From CAVQCA01 sp963710815 (lineage in GTDB: Bacteria > Pseudomonadota > Gammaproteobacteria > UBA9214): a DNA stretch of 64,000 nucleotides. The position numbers and the translations under genes were made by a program. A model generated the notes under the pieces. That model searched no databases. It saw nothing but the letters and a program-made list of their open reading frames with translations, and was not told the DNA's origin. Shown in pieces: positions 1 to 10,333 of this stretch; the first letter of the stretch is position 1, and the number at the start of each line of letters is the position of its first letter. The stretch is from contig CAVQCA010000041.1 of the NCBI GenBank assembly GCA_963710815.1, forward strand, positions 1 through 64,000, written 5' to 3'.

Positions 1-70
1 ACCATGATTTCCGTTACTTAATGGCGTGCCCGTAACTGGCGTAATGTTTGCAGTGCATTAATGCAAAAAA

Positions 71-111
71 TGGGTAATATATCCCAAAAAAAGTATGGGT
101 AATATTTCCCA
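71..111. promoter_or_regulatory. Tandem palindromes, candidate operator pair upstream of the multihaem cytochrome
   Basis: Two near-identical palindromic 16-mers, TGGGTAATATATCCCA at 71-86 and TGGGTAATATTTCCCA at 96-111, have centres 25 bp apart. Both have TGGG/CCCA arms around an AT core; the second is self-complementary at 14 of 16 positions. They lie about 180 bp upstream of the cytochrome start in AT-rich DNA. Spacing and symmetry suggest a dimeric regulator bound twice. I do not recognise the regulator. Confidence 0.5.
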
Positions 112-293
112 AACATAATAATTCGAAGTTGCTTTGTGATTTTTTTCTGTGCGAATGAACAGCAGCATCAGCTACTGATAAACATATTCCGCACAGGAAA
201 CGATTTGTGACTGTTTCTGTTTGTAGCGTTAAGGGTTTCGTTGTCTCCAGTGGAGGCGCGTAACAGGGGTTCAACACCGAGGTGAGAGGAATA

Positions 294-3200
294 ATGACCA
301 TGACACATAAACCACACCATGCCCGGATATGGCGGCTGTGTACAGTCTTTGCCGCGGGTTGCCTCCTGACGTTGGCCAATGCAGGCAGTGCCCGGGCTGA
401 CATCAGTATCAGATCCGCATCCTGGAGCAATTCCACTCAGCAGCTCGACGTAAGTGGCAGAGGCGCACAACGAAACAGCACTGTCACGATAACCTACGCC
501 GGCGACAATGCGCCAATCGGAACGACCGAAACGAATCGGCGTGGTAGATGGTCGTCGAAGTTCTCTAACCTGAATCCGGTGCCTTGCCGGGTGCGGGCCT
601 CGAATGGCAGTGACTCCGCCACCCGTACGGTCAGTAATGCCGGCAGTAACTGCAGCGACAACGGCGCAACAAGCAATGCGCCGCCCACGGCCAATGTCAA
701 CGGCCCCTACACCGGCATGATCGGTGCGGCCGTCAGTTTCTCCAGTGCCGGGTCATCAGATCCGGATGGCAGCATCGCCGGCTACGCCTGGACTTTCGGT
801 GACGGTGGTACCAGCACGCAAGCGAACCCGACGCATAGCTATTCGGCGGCCAACACCTATACCGTGAACCTTACGGTGACCGATAACGACGGCGCCTCCA
901 CTACGGCCACGACCACGGCCACGATTTCTGCAAGCACCCCCGTTAACACGCCGCCCGTTGCCGATACCGGTGGGCCCTATACCGGCACGGCGGGTACTCC
1001 GGTGACCTTCAACGGTTCCGGCTCATCGGATTCCGACGGAAGCATCGTATCCTATGCCTGGACCTTCGGCGACGGCGCGAATGGCGCCGGAATGAGTCCA
1101 TCACACACCTATGCGGCGGCCGGCACCTATACCGTGAGCCTCACGGTGACCGATAACGACAGTGCTTCCACTACGGCCACGACCACGGCCGCGATTTCCG
1201 GGGCTGGAGGCATTACCTCGCGCGGCGATACGTATGCAACGCCTGTGGGCACCACGCTGAACGTGACGGCCTCGCGTATTTCCGGCGTGCTCTACAATGA
1301 CTTCGGCGGTTCCGGTCCGCTCACGGCGCAGCTGGTCAGCGGCCCGGCCAATGGCAGCCTGAATCTGAGCAGCGACGGTTCCTTTACCTACACTCCAGGT
1401 GCGAGCCTGAGCGACAACGATAACGACAGCTTCACCTACCAGGCGAGCGACGGTACCAATCTGTCGGCCGTGACAACGGTGAACATCAACATCCTGTCGA
1501 AGCAGGAAGACTTCAAGATCATGATGAACTACGAGCTGGGCATGCACTGCACCGGTTTCGAGTTTGCCTACTGCTGCGTGCTGCCACCCTATAATTCCAT
1601 CCTGGCGCAGGTGGTGAAGCCCGAAAGTGGTTCCGGCAACAGCCGGTCGTTCCCGCGCCTGCTTGAAGGCGACCCCAATAACACCGATGGGCTGGGCCGC
1701 CAGACGGTGGTGCGTGACTACGAGCGCAACGGCACCATCAAGAAGTATTTTCTGGAGTACTACCACGATGCGCAGCCGCGCCACGAGGGTCAGGGCAAGC
1801 CCCAGACCTCGACGCTGATCAGCGACGTGGAAGGCAACTCGCTGTTCTACCACTCGACGATTTACGATTCGGCGAGCCCCGATGGTAACAACAGGCTGCA
1901 ATACGGTCCGTATGAGGGCGTCTACGGCGTGGTGCAGGGCGACGGGTACTTTCCAGACACCGTGTACGACCCTCTCTGCCGGGTGTACCGACAACTTCGC
2001 CAACGGCTGGCTGAATCACTTCTATATCTACTCCGATCTGGAGGGCGGCAACCCGGCGAACACCAGTCTGGACTCCGCCAAGATCCGTCTGGGCGTGGCC
2101 GGGCAGATCGAGTACCCGGAGAACGTGGGCGCCGCGCTGCATCCCATGGGCCCGGTTTCGAACGGCGTTCCTTCCGAGAGGATGTGGGCTTCGACAACGT
2201 GCTGACCTTCTCGGGTGAAAACGGCACGGTGGTGTATACGCAGATGAAGGTGCTGGAGAACCTGCCGATCATGCTGACCGCGCCGCGCATCTGGGAGGCG
2301 CTGGGACTGCCGCTGACGCCGTTCGAGGACTCGATCGATTTCTTCTCGCCGATGGGTCCGGGTTCGCTGGACGAGGATTCGATTCGCCCGTATGTGGCGA
2401 TGAAGGCGGCGCTGCACGTGGCGAACTGCGACAGCAATGGCCAGAACTGCACCCAGGGTGCGGCGGTGATCGGCAGCAACGGCAAGCCGGTGATCGGTCA
2501 CGGTACGGCGCCGATCGACATTCCGAACTGCGAGCGCTGTCACTCGGTGCCGGCAATGACCGACGGGGTGGATAACACCAACAGTCCCAACTTTGTGCGC
2601 AGCAGCGTTACGGTAGCGGGGATGTCCCTGGAGGCGGCGACCGACGCGGAGAAGAGCTTCTGGGATGCGTACTACAATATCAACACGGCGGCCGGGGATT
2701 CCGACTGGTACTCGCGGCTGAAGAGTGCGGCCATCAACATGCTGGCGCTGCATGACTGTCGACAACGGCACCGGTTTCACGGCCAACTGGCCCTCGGGCA
2801 GTGCGAACGATCCGGTGCCGCAGAACACGCGTCTGGGCAAGGAGAGCGTGATCTGCCAGAAGTGTCATGCGGACAACGTGATTGCGGTGGTCAAATCGGC
2901 CTACATGAATGGCGATCCGGCGCAGGTGATCAAGCCGATCAGCGAGGCGATCCATCATCGGCATCGTGAGGTGAGCGAGGGCGGTTCGATTGACTTTGCC
3001 GACGCGGCCGGGCGCAGCGGTGGCTGTCAGGGCTGTCATCCGGCGCACCGTTCCGACGGGGTGATGGACGGTTATCCGATCACCTACGGTGGTGAGAACG
3101 CGCAGGCGAACAGCGATAACCGGCTGGCGAGTGGCGGCTGCTTCGTGGGTCGTGATGTGCACTCCAACCCGATGAAGGATGTGGACGGGGCGGAGACGCC

Positions 3201-4536
3201 GGCGCACCTGAATGCGGTGGGTTCCTGGCTGGCGGACAATGTGTTCCACAACCAGGACGGGGCGGCCGGGATATCCGGTACACCGACGCGCGGCCTGTGG
3301 TGCACCAACTGTCATACCCAGCTGGGTCAGGAGATGTGGCGCACCGAGGACTGCAATGACCTCATCAACGGTGACTGTCTGGTGAACCCGCGCGGCCAGT
3401 CGTCGCTGGCGGGGGTGGCCTCGGCGGTGGGCGTGAGCCAGGCGCAGGCGATTGCCTGGCTGGATCCGAACAACAGTGGTCCCAATGGAACCGAGGGAAT
3501 CCACGGTACCGGACTGGCTGATTCCACCCATGCGATCTGGGATCCGGCGATTACGGATGCCAACGTGGCGACCATCGAGGTCGACGCTAATGGGCCGGTG
3601 GTGACGCTTGACGGGGACGGCGATCCGAGCGTCAACATCCTGAGTTTCTGCACCACCCAGGATTGCGTGGACAGGATCAACGCCAACAAGAGCAACCAGA
3701 GCCAGTGGCGTTACCCGGCCAATCCGTTCATCAACACGGCGAACACGGCCGTGGCGGTGCCGTTCAGCGCGGCAGACGACGCGCGCGACCACTGGCTGTC
3801 ACCGGGTGAGCCGCATTGCGCGGACTGCCATGCGGCGCCCTACGTGGAGCAGAGCGGCAACATCAACGCCTATCCGCCCTTCAATTACCCGGCGAAGGCG
3901 AGCCTGATGCGCTACTCGAAAGGCCACCAGGGGGTGACCTGCCAGGGTTGCCACGAGTCGATCCACGGTCTCTATCCGGTGACTCCGACGATCGACACCA
4001 CCAGCTACGCGCAGGCGGCGGCGCTCAATGGAGACGGTTCGCACGGCCCGCTCAAGTGCGGCACCTGCCATACGGTCAACTCCAGCGGCAGGCCGAACTG
4101 GATCCAGAGCTCCAGCCACTTTGGCGGCAGCACCTTCGACGGTGCGGTCGGCTGGGCGCATACCTTCACGGAAGAAGCCAGCGTGCTCGACAGCGTCTGC
4201 CTGAACTGCCACGGCGTGCAGGGCAGCAACTGGGCCGATATCGCTTCCAGCGACCCGGAGGGAACCTGGTTGCGCCATGCCATGGACGGTCGTACATCGC
4301 GTGAAATGATGGACAAGGCGCAGATCGAGAAGCTCGGCCACGTCTATGGCGATCCGGCCTATCAGAACACGCGCACGACCGTTTGCGAGGGTTGTCACGG
4401 CGACGAGTGGAGCAGTGTCTCCTGCAGTGGCGAGGACTCCACGGAATGGCGGCAGCACCTGACGCAGGGCCGCGTGTCCCAGTCCATCTGGGAGTACGTC
4501 ACGAAGCAGCGTACCGGCGGCACCTGCGGCTGGTAA
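294..4536 (+). pseudogene. Exported multihaem cytochrome c with PKD domains, frameshifted
   Basis: The N-terminus is a signal peptide (hydrophobic core then SARA-D). Two PKD domains follow at about residues 130-310, then a tandem-repeat/cadherin-like beta domain to about 405, then a cytochrome region starting near a MNYELGMHCTGF segment. Nine CXXCH haem motifs are visible: CERCH (near 2529), CQKCH, CQGCH, CTNCH, CADCH, CQGCH, CGTCH, CLNCH and CEGCH. The protein should be periplasmic or surface-exposed and carry electrons; its partner is unknown. Reading needs three frame changes, near 1975 (+1), 2155-2175 (back) and 2755 (+1), each restoring family-like sequence. Removing one T from CTCTCTGCC and one from GACTGTCGAC repairs the first and third. 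GTG 282 and ATG 300 are alternative starts; 294 follows GAGGTGAGAGGA. Lesion or sequencing indels cannot be separated here. Confidence 0.8.
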
Positions 4537-4547
4537 CGGAAAAGAAC

Positions 4548-4626
4548 CCGCCGACACAGTCTGTGTCGGCGGATCATCAACACAACTGACGAAGGGGTGG
4601 CGGGAAACCGCTACCCCTTCTTTTTT
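4548..4626 (+). terminator. Double hairpin ending in a rho-independent terminator
   Basis: An 11-bp hairpin with loop GTC lies at 4548-4572. It is followed by a 13-bp stem at 4591-4620 (arms GAAGGGGTGGCGG and CCGCTACCCCTTC, loop GAAA) and six T at 4621-4626. It sits 12 bp after the cytochrome stop and should end that transcript. Confidence 0.9.
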
Positions 4627-4818
4627 CTGTAAATCAATCGATGCGCTTCTCGGCTCTCCGTATCCACTGTGTACTGGCAGCAGGAACGCGCTCTTGTGGA
4701 CATTGGGTATGGCCGCGAGGGTGTATCACACTTAACCTTACTGTTGCATAAGATTTCAGCATGAATGCAGAAATGTGCCTGTATATCACGGGTAGCGTGC
4801 TGTCTGCCGGTGATTCTG

Positions 4819-4926
4819 GAGTTCACTCCCGGTGAACTCAAGAAACAGTCCTTCGTAGGGTGCGCCGTGCGCACCGTTCGGGAGACGTAATTCTTTGTCT
4901 GGAACGGTGCGCACGGCGCACCCTAC
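4819..4926. repeat. Intergenic inverted repeats (25-bp perfect arms)
   Basis: A small hairpin at 4819-4839 (arms GAGTTCAC and GTGAACTC) precedes a perfect 25-bp inverted repeat, left arm 4855-4879 and right arm 4902-4926, with a 22-nt spacer. The arms contain GTAGGGTGCGCCGTGCGC, an intergenic repeat type known from many proteobacteria. No gene is visible between 4627 and 5038. Confidence 0.8.
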
Positions 4927-5038
4927 GGGAGCACGAATGTCTTTTGCGACACCCTCCGGCGGGAGAGGGGACTTAGGCAACGTTGGGGTTAACAAGCCCG
5001 CTCCTGCAACAGAAAGGGCGCGAATTCTTCGGGTTGTC

Positions 5039-5497
5039 CTATTTCCCGGCGCCGGCACCGATTGCCTGCTGCAACTCTCCGATGTGCTCCTGCAGGCGCT
5101 GCATGGCCAGCTGGTTGCGCTGCCGGACCAGCTCGGGCAGGCGCTGGAGCACCTTCTGGCCGGTGGGCGAGCTGTAAAAGGCGTTCATCCGGTCGAGTTC
5201 CGCCTCCGTGAAGGCCTGCAGATACATGGTCGTGAGATCGTCCTTCAGGGCTTGCCAGCCGATGTATTTCTCCAGGAAAGCGCGCAGCACCTCCCTGTGC
5301 TCCGCCAGGCCGGGATTCTGGGTGATCTGCAGGGCGAGGACGCCGTCGACGCTTTCCTCGATCAGGCGCTGAATATGCGTCAGTTCGAACAGCCGTGCCA
5401 CGGCCTCACGGTGGCTGTCGGGACCGGCGGCGGAAACGGTCGGGGAGGCCAATATGAACAGGACGGCCAGTATGCCGGTCAGGGCGCGGGAATTCAT
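5039..5497 (-). CDS. DUF2059 family exported protein
   Basis: This 152-residue protein has a signal peptide (about residues 1-24, ending VSA-A) and a helical DUF2059 domain with the pattern FSSPTGQK-like 'FYSSPTGQKVLQ' near residue 120. Members are periplasmic or secreted and their biochemical role is unknown. ATG at 5497 is preferred over an upstream in-frame start because AAGGAGA lies just ahead of it. It is transcribed alone, toward the cytochrome terminator. Confidence 0.85.
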   Translation of the reverse strand: MNSRALTGILAVLFILASPTVSAAGPDSHREAVARLFELTHIQRLIEESVDGVLALQITQNPGLAEHREVLRAFLEKYIGWQALKDDLTTMYLQAFTEAELDRMNAFYSSPTGQKVLQRLPELVRQRNQLAMQRLQEHIGELQQAIGAGAGK

Positions 5498-5810
5498 GTG
5501 CAGTCTCCTTGATTCACTATCGCGCAAAGGGCGGAAGTGCTACTGTTGACAAACAATAATAACGAAGCCAGGGCAATAGCGAAAATTTCGGAATGAATCT
5601 ATCTGCAGCATGTGTTTGACGGACCCCTGTTTGTGGCCAGGCCCGTGCCTGCAGGAGCAATCCGGAATATTCCAGGTGCGTGTAACACCAGCAACCGGCA
5701 GGCATTGAACAGTTATCCCGGCCATCATTGCCAAGCGGTCTTTCTGCTTCGTAATGTCAGGAGATCATATCGGCAGGGAGTCGTCAGCACACTTTTCACC
5801 AGGAGGCATC

Positions 5811-6272
5811 ATGGAACCAGACAAGCAGATTCGATCATCATCCGGTAACAGGGGTGGGGCAGGGAATGTCGCACGCCCGGTTGAGTCGTGCCGGCCGGGA
5901 ATTACCTCACGGTCGCTCGCGCTACTCGCTATCATCGGGAGTCTCGGGTTGGCCGGTGCAGCAGGGTTGGCGAATGCCACCCAGTTCAATCCACCCGCTC
6001 TGGATGGCTACAGCCTGGCCAATGAACACGATGCCGACGGCGATGGTGACGGTGTCAAGGAGACGCATATCCAGCAGTATTACAACGCGGCCGGTGACAG
6101 CATCTACAGCATGACCACCAATGGCCACCTGTGGGCCTGGAGTCTGGAGACGAAGGGCGAGTCGACGAGCGGTCCGCAGAACTACGTCATACGCGACAGC
6201 AACTGCGACGGGGTGTTCGACGAGGTCTACAGCCTGGAGGACAAGTACTACCTCCCCGACTGCGTCAAGTAG
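5811..6272 (+). CDS. Small exported protein with two EF-hand-like acidic loops
   Basis: No family is recognised. ATG 5811 follows AGGAGG with good spacing, giving 153 residues. A hydrophobic stretch (LALLAIIGSLGLAG) ending GLANA looks like a signal peptide with a long basic N-region. The mature part has two calcium-loop-like segments, DADGDGDGVKE and DSNCDGVFDE, which resemble EF-hand or dockerin loops. Two Cys (in the second loop and near the C-terminus) could form a disulphide. The stop lies 1 bp from the convergent tRNA-Leu. Calcium binding is inference. Confidence 0.65.
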   Translation: MEPDKQIRSSSGNRGGAGNVARPVESCRPGITSRSLALLAIIGSLGLAGAAGLANATQFNPPALDGYSLANEHDADGDGDGVKETHIQQYYNAAGDSIYSMTTNGHLWAWSLETKGESTSGPQNYVIRDSNCDGVFDEVYSLEDKYYLPDCVK

Positions 6273-6273
6273 T

Positions 6274-6360
6274 TGGTGCCGAGAAGAGGACTTGAACCTC
6301 CACGGGGTTACCCCCACTAGCACCTGAAGCTAGCGCGTCTACCAATTCCGCCATCTCGGC
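6274..6360 (-). tRNA. tRNA-Leu (CAG)
   Basis: The 87-nt minus-strand sequence starts GCCGAGATGGCGGAATTGG and ends with an encoded CCA. It has the long variable arm of a class II tRNA and anticodon loop CTTCAGG (anticodon CAG). Acceptor arms GCCGAGA and TCTCGGC pair. Confidence 0.96.
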
Positions 6361-6455
6361 CGTGCAGCCGCGAACTCTACCCGCAGAGTTGGTGCTTGTC
6401 AATTTGCAGCTCGCATGCGCACTTTGGCTTCCATAAAGAGTAAAATCCCGTCCCC

Positions 6456-8717
6456 ATGAGAAAAAAACACAAATCCGGCGCCCACGGGCAGAAACTGCAG
6501 GACCCGCAGGCGCAGCGCGAGGCGAAACGCTACGAAAATCCGATCGCCAGCCGCGAATTCATCCTGCAGATCATTGCCGAAGCGGAGCATCCAATCGATC
6601 AGGAGGGCCTGGCGGACAGGCTCGGCCTGCATGACGAGGATCCCCGCGAGGCCCTGCGGCGTCGCCTGAATGCCATGGTCCGGGACGGCCAGCTGGTGCG
6701 CAACCGGCGTGGCTGCTACGCCCTGGCCGACCAGTTCAACCTGGTGCCAGGCCGGGTCATCACCCACCCGGACGGCTTCGGCTTCCTGGTGCCGGACGCC
6801 GGCGGCGATGATGTCTACCTGTCTGCGCGCACCATGAACGCCGTGTTTCACAACGACCGGGTGATGGTGCGCATCACCGGCAAGGACCGCCGCGGCCGTC
6901 TCGAAGGCGACGTGTCCGAAGTCCTGCAGCGCAATACCCACCGCGTGGTCGGACGCTTCCATCGGGAGAGCGGTGTCAGTTTCGTGGTGCCCGACAACAA
7001 GCGCATCACGCACGATATCGCGGTGCCGGAGCAGCAGACCGGCGGCGCGGTGAACGGGCAGATCGTCACCGTGGAAATCATCGAACAGCCGGCGAAGCGT
7101 TCCCGTCCGGTCGGTCACGTCGTCGAGGTGCTGGGCGAGCACATGGCGCCGGGGATGGAGATCGATATCGCGATCCGCAGTTATGACATCCCCGAGGCCT
7201 GGCCGGAGGCCGTTAGCGAAGAGATCAAGGTTTACGGGGCCGGTGTGGCCGAGGCCGACAAGGAAGGACGCACCGACCTGCGCACTCTGCCGCTGGTGAC
7301 CATCGACGGCGAGGACGCGCGCGACTTCGACGATGCCGTGTACTGCGAACGCACGCCGGCCGGCTGGCGCCTGATTGTCGCCATCGCCGATGTCTCGCAC
7401 TATGTGCAGCCCGGCACGGCGCTCGACCGGGAGGCGGAAACCCGCGGCAATTCCGTCTATTTCCCGGAGCGGGTGATTCCCATGCTGCCGGAGGTGCTCT
7501 CCAACGGGCTGTGTTCGCTCAATCCCGAGGTCGACCGCCTGTGCATGGCCTGCGAGATGATGATCAGCCGGGACGGCAAGATCACCCGTTCGCGTTTCAT
7601 CGAGGCTGTCATGCGCTCGCATGCGCGGCTGACCTATACCGAGGCGGCCGCCATCGTCGTGGAGAACGACAAGGCGGTGCGCACCCGCTACAAGCCGCTG
7701 GTGCCGCATCTCGAGGAACTGTACCGGCTCTACCAGGCGCTGCGCGCGGCGCGCGAGTCGCGCGGCGCCATCGACTTCGAGTCCACCGAGACCCGTATCG
7801 TGTTCGGCTCCGAGCGCAAGATCGAACGCATCGTGCCGCTGGTGCGCAACGACGCCCACAAGCTGATCGAGGAATGCATGATCGCCGCGAATGTGGCGTC
7901 CGCGCGCTTTCTGGTCAGGCACAGGATGCCGACCCTGTTTCGCGTGCACGGGGCGCCGGACGCGGAGAAAGTCGAGGAAGTGCGTGAGTTTCTCAAGGAG
8001 CTCGGACTGCCGCTGTCGCGCAGCAAGAATCCGAAGGCCAAGGATTACGCCGACCTGCTGGCCAGGGTGCGTGGCCGCCCGGATGAGCATCTGATCAATA
8101 CCGTGCTATTGCGCTCGCTGCCGCGCGCCGAGTACAGCCCGCACAACATCGGCCATTTCGGACTGGCGCATGAAAAGTATCTGCACTTCACCTCGCCGAT
8201 CCGGCGCTATCCGGACCTGCTGGTGCACCGCGCCATTCGTCATGTGCTGGCGGGCGGTAAAGCGGAGGATTTCGCCTACGACAACGCCAATATGCAGGTA
8301 TTCGGCGATCAGTGTTCTGTGACGGAACGGCGCGCCGATGATGCCACCCGCGATGCGGTCGACTGGCTGAAATGCGAATACATGCTCGACAAGATCGGCG
8401 AAACCTACCCGGGCATCATCAGCAGCGTGACCTCGTTCGGGATTTTCGTCGAATTGCAGGCGATCTATGTCGAGGGACTGGTGCATGTCACGGCGCTGGG
8501 CAATGACTATTACCGCTACGACCCGGCCAGGCATCGCCTGCTCGGGGATCGTACCAACCAGATCTACCGCCTCGGCGATCTGATTACCGTCAAGGTCGTC
8601 CAGGTGAATCTCGACGAGCGCAAGATCGACTTCGAACTGGTGCAGAAACAATCGGTCCTGGGCAAGCGCAGGGAACGGGGCAAGAGAAAATCCTCGTACC
8701 GCCGCAAGCGGCAATGA
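6456..8717 (+). CDS. rnr: Ribonuclease R
   Basis: A processive 3'-5' exoribonuclease that degrades structured RNA. The 753 residues show an N-terminal winged-helix segment (about 20-85), cold-shock/OB domains, the RNB catalytic domain with metal-binding DGEDARDFDDAV at 284-295, an S1 domain (about 655-735) and a very basic tail (GKRKSSYRRKRQ), all typical of RNase R rather than RNase II. rlmB follows 50 bp downstream, the usual gammaproteobacterial pair, so co-transcription is likely. Confidence 0.97.
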   Translation: MRKKHKSGAHGQKLQDPQAQREAKRYENPIASREFILQIIAEAEHPIDQEGLADRLGLHDEDPREALRRRLNAMVRDGQLVRNRRGCYALADQFNLVPGRVITHPDGFGFLVPDAGGDDVYLSARTMNAVFHNDRVMVRITGKDRRGRLEGDVSEVLQRNTHRVVGRFHRESGVSFVVPDNKRITHDIAVPEQQTGGAVNGQIVTVEIIEQPAKRSRPVGHVVEVLGEHMAPGMEIDIAIRSYDIPEAWPEAVSEEIKVYGAGVAEADKEGRTDLRTLPLVTIDGEDARDFDDAVYCERTPAGWRLIVAIADVSHYVQPGTALDREAETRGNSVYFPERVIPMLPEVLSNGLCSLNPEVDRLCMACEMMISRDGKITRSRFIEAVMRSHARLTYTEAAAIVVENDKAVRTRYKPLVPHLEELYRLYQALRAARESRGAIDFESTETRIVFGSERKIERIVPLVRNDAHKLIEECMIAANVASARFLVRHRMPTLFRVHGAPDAEKVEEVREFLKELGLPLSRSKNPKAKDYADLLARVRGRPDEHLINTVLLRSLPRAEYSPHNIGHFGLAHEKYLHFTSPIRRYPDLLVHRAIRHVLAGGKAEDFAYDNANMQVFGDQCSVTERRADDATRDAVDWLKCEYMLDKIGETYPGIISSVTSFGIFVELQAIYVEGLVHVTALGNDYYRYDPARHRLLGDRTNQIYRLGDLITVKVVQVNLDERKIDFELVQKQSVLGKRRERGKRKSSYRRKRQ

Positions 8718-8769
8718 TATCCCCGCGACGTCTCCCGCGGCGGCGCGCGCCCGCCGACGCTCATTGCGG

Positions 8770-9522
8770 ATGACCTCGGCGCATCACGCCTGCGGTCTTC
8801 ATACGGTCGAGAGCCTGCTGGCCGTGCATCCGCGGCAGGTGTGCGAAATCACCGTGGCCGCCGGCCGGCATGACCGGCGCCTGGCGGCGCTGGTCAGTGC
8901 GGCGGAAGCGTGCGGGATTCCGGTGCGCCGGCTGCCCGCCAGGGAACTCGACCAGGTGTTGCCCGGTGTCCGTCACCAGGGGGTCATCGCGGTGCTGGTG
9001 GAGCCGCCGCAACAGGAAGACCTGGACGAGCAGGATCTGGAGGCGTTTCTCGCAGGCCTCGATGCACCGGCCTTCCTGCTGGTCCTGGACGGCGTCCAGG
9101 ATCCGCACAACCTGGGCGCCTGCCTGCGTACCGCGGATGCGGCCGGGGTGCATGGCGTGATCGTGCCGCGCGACCGCGCCGCCGGGATCACCCCGGTGGT
9201 GCGCAAGGTCGCCAGCGGGGCAGCCGGGACGGTCCCGGTGTTCAGGGTCACGAACCTGGCGCGCTGCCTGCGATCGCTCAAGCAGGCCGGCGTGTGGATC
9301 CACGGCGCCGCCGATGACGCCGTGACGACGCTTTTCGAGGCCGACCTGCGCGGCCCGCTGGCGCTGGTGCTGGGCGGGGAAGGGAAGGGACTGCGGCGCC
9401 TGACACGTGAACTCTGCGACTACCTGGTGGCGATTCCCATGGCCGGGCGGGTAGAGAGCCTCAACGTTTCCGTGGCGGCGGGCGTGCTGCTCTACGAAGC
9501 GCGCCGTCAGCGCGGCGGCTGA
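8770..9522 (+). CDS. rlmB: 23S rRNA Gm2251 2'-O-methyltransferase
   Basis: A SpoU-class SPOUT methyltransferase that modifies G2251 of 23S rRNA. An N-terminal substrate-binding domain precedes the knotted catalytic domain with motif 1 DPHNLGACLRTADAAG, motif 2 LVLGGEGKGL and motif 3 SLNVSVAAG near the C-terminus. Length about 250 is normal. The start is placed at ATG 8770; an in-frame TTG two codons upstream is possible. It lies directly behind rnr. Confidence 0.95.
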   Translation: MTSAHHACGLHTVESLLAVHPRQVCEITVAAGRHDRRLAALVSAAEACGIPVRRLPARELDQVLPGVRHQGVIAVLVEPPQQEDLDEQDLEAFLAGLDAPAFLLVLDGVQDPHNLGACLRTADAAGVHGVIVPRDRAAGITPVVRKVASGAAGTVPVFRVTNLARCLRSLKQAGVWIHGAADDAVTTLFEADLRGPLALVLGGEGKGLRRLTRELCDYLVAIPMAGRVESLNVSVAAGVLLYEARRQRGG

Positions 9523-9542
9523 GGGTGTGGTGTTAAATACTA

Positions 9543-9678
9543 TTCAACGCAAAGACGCAAAGAACGCAAAGAAAAAACATAACTATTTCAAATACAACAC
9601 CAGACAGGTCACGGATGGTGGCAGTTATATGTTCTTGTTTTGTTATATTTATTTTTTCCTTTGCGTCTTTGCGTTGAA
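9543..9678. repeat. Intergenic repeat family A, copy 1 (GCAAAGACGCAAAG)
   Basis: The left arm at 9543-9571 contains ACGCAAAGACGCAAAGAACG; the inverted right arm at 9659-9678 reads CTTTGCGTCTTTGCGTTGAA. An AT-rich spacer of about 87 bp separates them. The same element recurs near 26802, 32091, 42832 and 45614. Confidence 0.85.
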
Positions 9679-9711
9679 TCCGGTGTTAAGTCTGCACGGC
9701 CGGCGAAGCAA

Positions 9712-9740
9712 TTGCATCCGCCGGGCGCCTCACGTAGAAT
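9712..9740 (+). promoter_or_regulatory. Sigma-70 type promoter for rpsF-rpsR-rplI
   Basis: TTGCAT at 9712-9717 and TAGAAT at 9735-9740 are separated by 17 bp and followed by a GC-rich discriminator. The leader of about 75 nt contains a hairpin (GCCTTTC and GGAAGGC arms near 9776-9798) that could be the site of S6:S18 feedback; that role is inference from the gene family. Confidence 0.6.
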
Positions 9741-9820
9741 CCGCCGGCTTACAACAAGCTGATTTTCAACTCCTTGCCTTTCGGCCTGTACGGAAGGCTG
9801 CCAATCCATAAGGGGTCTAC

Positions 9821-10252
9821 ATGAGACATTACGAAGTGGTGTTTCTGGTCCACCCGGACCAGAGCGAGCAGGTACCTGCCATGATCGAGCGCTATCGCGC
9901 GACCATCGAGTCCGGCGGCGGGGCGATCCATCGACTGGAAGACTGGGGGCGGCGTCAGCTCGCCTATCCGATCCAGAAAATGCACAAGGCGCATTATGTG
10001 ATGATGAATATCGAGTGCGGCACCGCCACACTCGAGGAGCTGTCCAGCGCATTCCGATTCAATGACGCGGTGCTTCGCAACCTCATCATCGTCCGCAAGG
10101 AAGCCGTCACCGAACCTTCTCCGCTGGGTAAGAAGCCCGAGGAGCGTCGCGAGCGCAGTTCGCGCGATGAGGATAATGCCACCGCATCCGAGGATGAGGA
10201 AGGTGAAACGGAATCGGAAACGGAAGATACCGTCGCCGGGGACGAGGCATAA
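9821..10252 (+). CDS. rpsF: 30S ribosomal protein S6
   Basis: The S6 protein of the 30S platform, which binds with S18 to 16S rRNA. MRHYEVVFLVHPDQSEQV and the LAYPIQK segment are characteristic. At 143 residues it has an extended acidic tail (EDEEGETESETED), comparable to the glutamate-rich tail of enterobacterial S6. First gene of the rpsF-rpsR-DUF2232-rplI cluster. Confidence 0.97.
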   Translation: MRHYEVVFLVHPDQSEQVPAMIERYRATIESGGGAIHRLEDWGRRQLAYPIQKMHKAHYVMMNIECGTATLEELSSAFRFNDAVLRNLIIVRKEAVTEPSPLGKKPEERRERSSRDEDNATASEDEEGETESETEDTVAGDEA

Positions 10253-10333
10253 TATTCGAGCCGCGGCTTGACCGGTCCGTTCCGCAATTCCTGACCTGTT
10301 CATACACCAGACACTGAAGAGAAGGTATACACC

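Noticed and set aside
1101..2003. 300-codon minus-strand frame in the cytochrome gene
   Set aside because: Basic, low-complexity product with no family; lies opposite PKD and cytochrome coding sequence.
1950..2770. Programmed frameshifting in the cytochrome
   Set aside because: Three changes in mixed directions without slippery heptamers; indels are simpler.
6399..8090. 563-codon open frame antisense to rnr
   Set aside because: GC-rich codon shadow; the plus strand is RNase R over its whole length.
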